From NCBI GenBank assembly GCA_004151065.3, contig NWUY0300003242.1, forward strand, positions 22,944 through 55,271: a stretch of 32,328 bases of DNA, written 5' to 3'. The DNA comes from Larix sibirica (taxonomy: Eukaryota > Streptophyta > Pinopsida > Pinales > Pinaceae). Below the pieces are notes generated by a model. It ran no database searches. It saw only the letters and a list, made by a program, of their open reading frames with translations, and was not told the DNA's origin. Positions 31,070 to 32,328 of the stretch are shown in pieces; the stretch's first letter is position 1; each line of letters starts with the position of its first letter. A program made the position numbers and the translations under genes.

Positions 31070-31278
31070 GCAAAAATCATGCAGTGTTTTTTTGTAATTT
31101 TGTTAGGCCAATATGTAAGATAGTATAGCTACTGCTCCATAAAATTAGAAGGTTTCTCTCAGGTTCGTATTTTTGAGCAAGGCATAATTAAAGTTGGTTC
31201 TCTGTTGGATTCAAAGACTGAAAGGGCCTATATGGTGGTTTGTAACTCTATTTCCTGAGGAGTTTTACTCTCCCTTTT

Positions 31279-31284
31279 AATAAA
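31279..31284 (+). terminator. Polyadenylation signal of LINE-2
   Basis: AATAAA ends 17 bases before the poly(A) run that starts at 31302. Confidence 0.65.
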
Positions 31285-31311
31285 ATACTATCAGTTTCTG
31301 TAAAAAAAAAA

Positions 31312-31323
31312 AACAGGCACGAG
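31312..31323. repeat. LINE-2 target-site duplication, 3' copy
   Basis: AACAGGCACGAG directly after (and partly within) the poly(A). Confidence 0.9.
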
Positions 31324-31411
31324 AGCACCTGCGAAAGGCGACGTGACATGCGAAGGTCAAGCTGAGGTGTTAAGGGTCAGGACAACACCTAGCGGTGAGT
31401 TGGAGGTTTAA

Positions 31412-32252
31412 ATGTCGAGCATGAAAGGAAGGTGGAGTAATATAGGGAAGGATGATGGAGGGTTGCAAAACTTTAATGGAGGTGACAGCGTGAGGATCGA
31501 TAGCACCAGCTTGAAGGCATTGCCTTTGCGAAATGCCCTAGTGACGAATGAGAGGTACAATGAAAGCATGGGAGCCAACAAGGAGGAGGAAGAGACGGGA
31601 TGAGAGGATTATGGAGTTATTAAACCTGGTTTTAATTGTGTTTCAGAGGCAGTGATTATGAGAGTGATGATGGCATTGAATGATGGCACTGCAGGGGAGT
31701 TACCTGATAAGTATTTAACGGGGAAGGCAATGAAGGAATAAGTGTTGAATTGAATTGAGGTTATGTGGGTGCAGAGAAAGCTTTATGCTGTAGCGGTAGG
31801 GAATTTGAAGATGGCCCCTCGCCAGGGTATGAGAAGTCGTCATGGGGGGGAAGGGAGTAGTGATCGGAGAGAGGAAGAATACGACTAGGGAGAGGATTTC
31901 ATAGAGGGGATCCCCCCCATATTGACGATGCCATTTCAATTATGGAAGAGGAAGATGGAAGAGCACGGCACGTCTATGAGGTTGAGCCCATATTGGGTTA
32001 TGAGGAAGTTACTGGAAAAAACAATGATGGAGAGGGAGAGCTTCGAGGACCTGGTTACTCAGGTCAAGACCAACCTCAAGGAAGACTTGCTAAGGATCCT
32101 GGTGGATATGGAGGGGATCCTGGACTTGGAAAAATCTTCGTTTGGTTGTGGCCCAATGAATGCAAAGTCTCCTCCAAATGTCCCTGTGCAGTTGCCGCCG
32201 GTTTGAGTGGAGAATCCTCCTGAGGGAGGGACTTCTTCGGTTGTGGGCGAGG
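31412..32252 (+). pseudogene. Unrecognised quasi-open frame, ~280 codons
   Basis: The frame from the ATG at 31412 to TAA at 32250-32252 is coherent in one phase with about five to six internal stops (for example 31604, 31739, 31751, 31886, 32204). Legible peptides include LNDGTAGELPDKYLTGKAM, MRSRHGGEGSSDRREEEYD, PFQLWKRKMEEHG and AKSPPNVPVQLPPV. A second frame (31942-32223; EEDGRARHVYEVEPILGYEE) is also open and could be the true one after a frameshift. The DNA is purine-rich on this strand. It lies in the DNA into which LINE-1 and LINE-2 inserted, so it may be part of an older element. No family is recognised. Confidence 0.3.
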
Positions 32253-32328
32253 GGTAAGAGTACTGTTGTGTTTTTTTTTTGTCTCATTTTGGTCTGTGTC
32301 AGTCTGGTGGGTAATGTCGAGTCGAAAA
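32253..32328. other. Window end, poly-T tract
   Basis: A run of 10 T (32271-32280) and 48 bp of unassigned sequence. Confidence 0.5.

Larger units (their letters stand above)
24735..31311 (+). mobile_element. LINE-2: full-length, decayed non-LTR retrotransposon
   Basis: This 6.6-kb element lies in the same orientation as LINE-1 and starts 40 bp after its poly(A). It begins TCTAGGTAAATC, has about 73 bp of 5' leader, ORF1, ORF2, a small 3' ORF, a polyadenylation signal and a poly(A) of 10-12 A, and is flanked by a perfect 12-bp target duplication. ORF2 starts with the same MQLIS peptide as LINE-1, so the two are related, but they differ throughout and belong to different families. It carries more frameshifts than LINE-1 and an internal reverse-transcriptase deletion, although its target duplication is perfect. 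Confidence 0.9.

Overview
This window looks like non-genic DNA from a large, repeat-rich plant nuclear genome. Evidence: a class II DAHP synthase pseudogene of plant type, L1-clade LINEs with an RNase H domain, an initiator-tRNA-Met primer binding site typical of plant LTR retrotransposons, AT-rich spacers, and an assembly gap of 654 N (11175-11828) plus single Ns at 4089 and 14385. A seed plant, possibly a gymnosperm, is an inference; no species call is made. I see no intact protein-coding host gene, no bacterial operon and no CRISPR array. Almost everything recognisable is a mobile element or a decayed gene.

Left part (1-7.3 kb): AT-rich spacer with two short diverged tandem duplications; a reverse-transcriptase zinc-binding fragment on the minus strand (about 1250-1560); a LINE endonuclease fragment on the plus strand (about 3610-3890); a 972-bp tandem duplication (4226-6130) whose minus strand carries two broken copies of the 3' coding part of DAHP synthase, the first enzyme of the shikimate pathway; a bacterial/organelle-type tRNA-Val(UAC)-like fragment (6553-6615); and a 0.65-kb array of fold-back units rich in C and G runs, ending in a 29-bp perfect palindrome.

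Middle part (7.3-17.35 kb): about 3.6 kb with nothing recognisable, the sequence gap, then LTR-retrotransposon debris. A plus-strand LTR candidate (12583-14180) has a TATA box followed by a 34-bp minisatellite. A six-unit array of about 97 bp (14620-15150) stands upstream of a G-box and TATA box. A minus-strand LTR (15843-17209) has a perfect 12-nt initiator tRNA-Met primer binding site at one end and a polypurine tract at the other, the arrangement expected of a shared LTR in a tandem element.

Right part (17.35-31.3 kb): two nearly complete LINEs head to tail, 16 bp between the target duplication of the first and that of the second. LINE-1 (17354-24694) has an imperfect 13-bp target-site duplication (12/13). 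LINE-2 (24735-31311) has a perfect 12-bp one. Both encode ORF1 (DUF4283-like domain, CCHC knuckle), ORF2 (endonuclease, reverse transcriptase, zinc-binding domain, RNase H) overlapping the end of ORF1, and an additional small ORF downstream of RNase H. Both are dead through stops, frameshifts and lost catalytic residues; many stops are TAG where the family has TGG. The last kilobase holds one unrecognised quasi-open frame.
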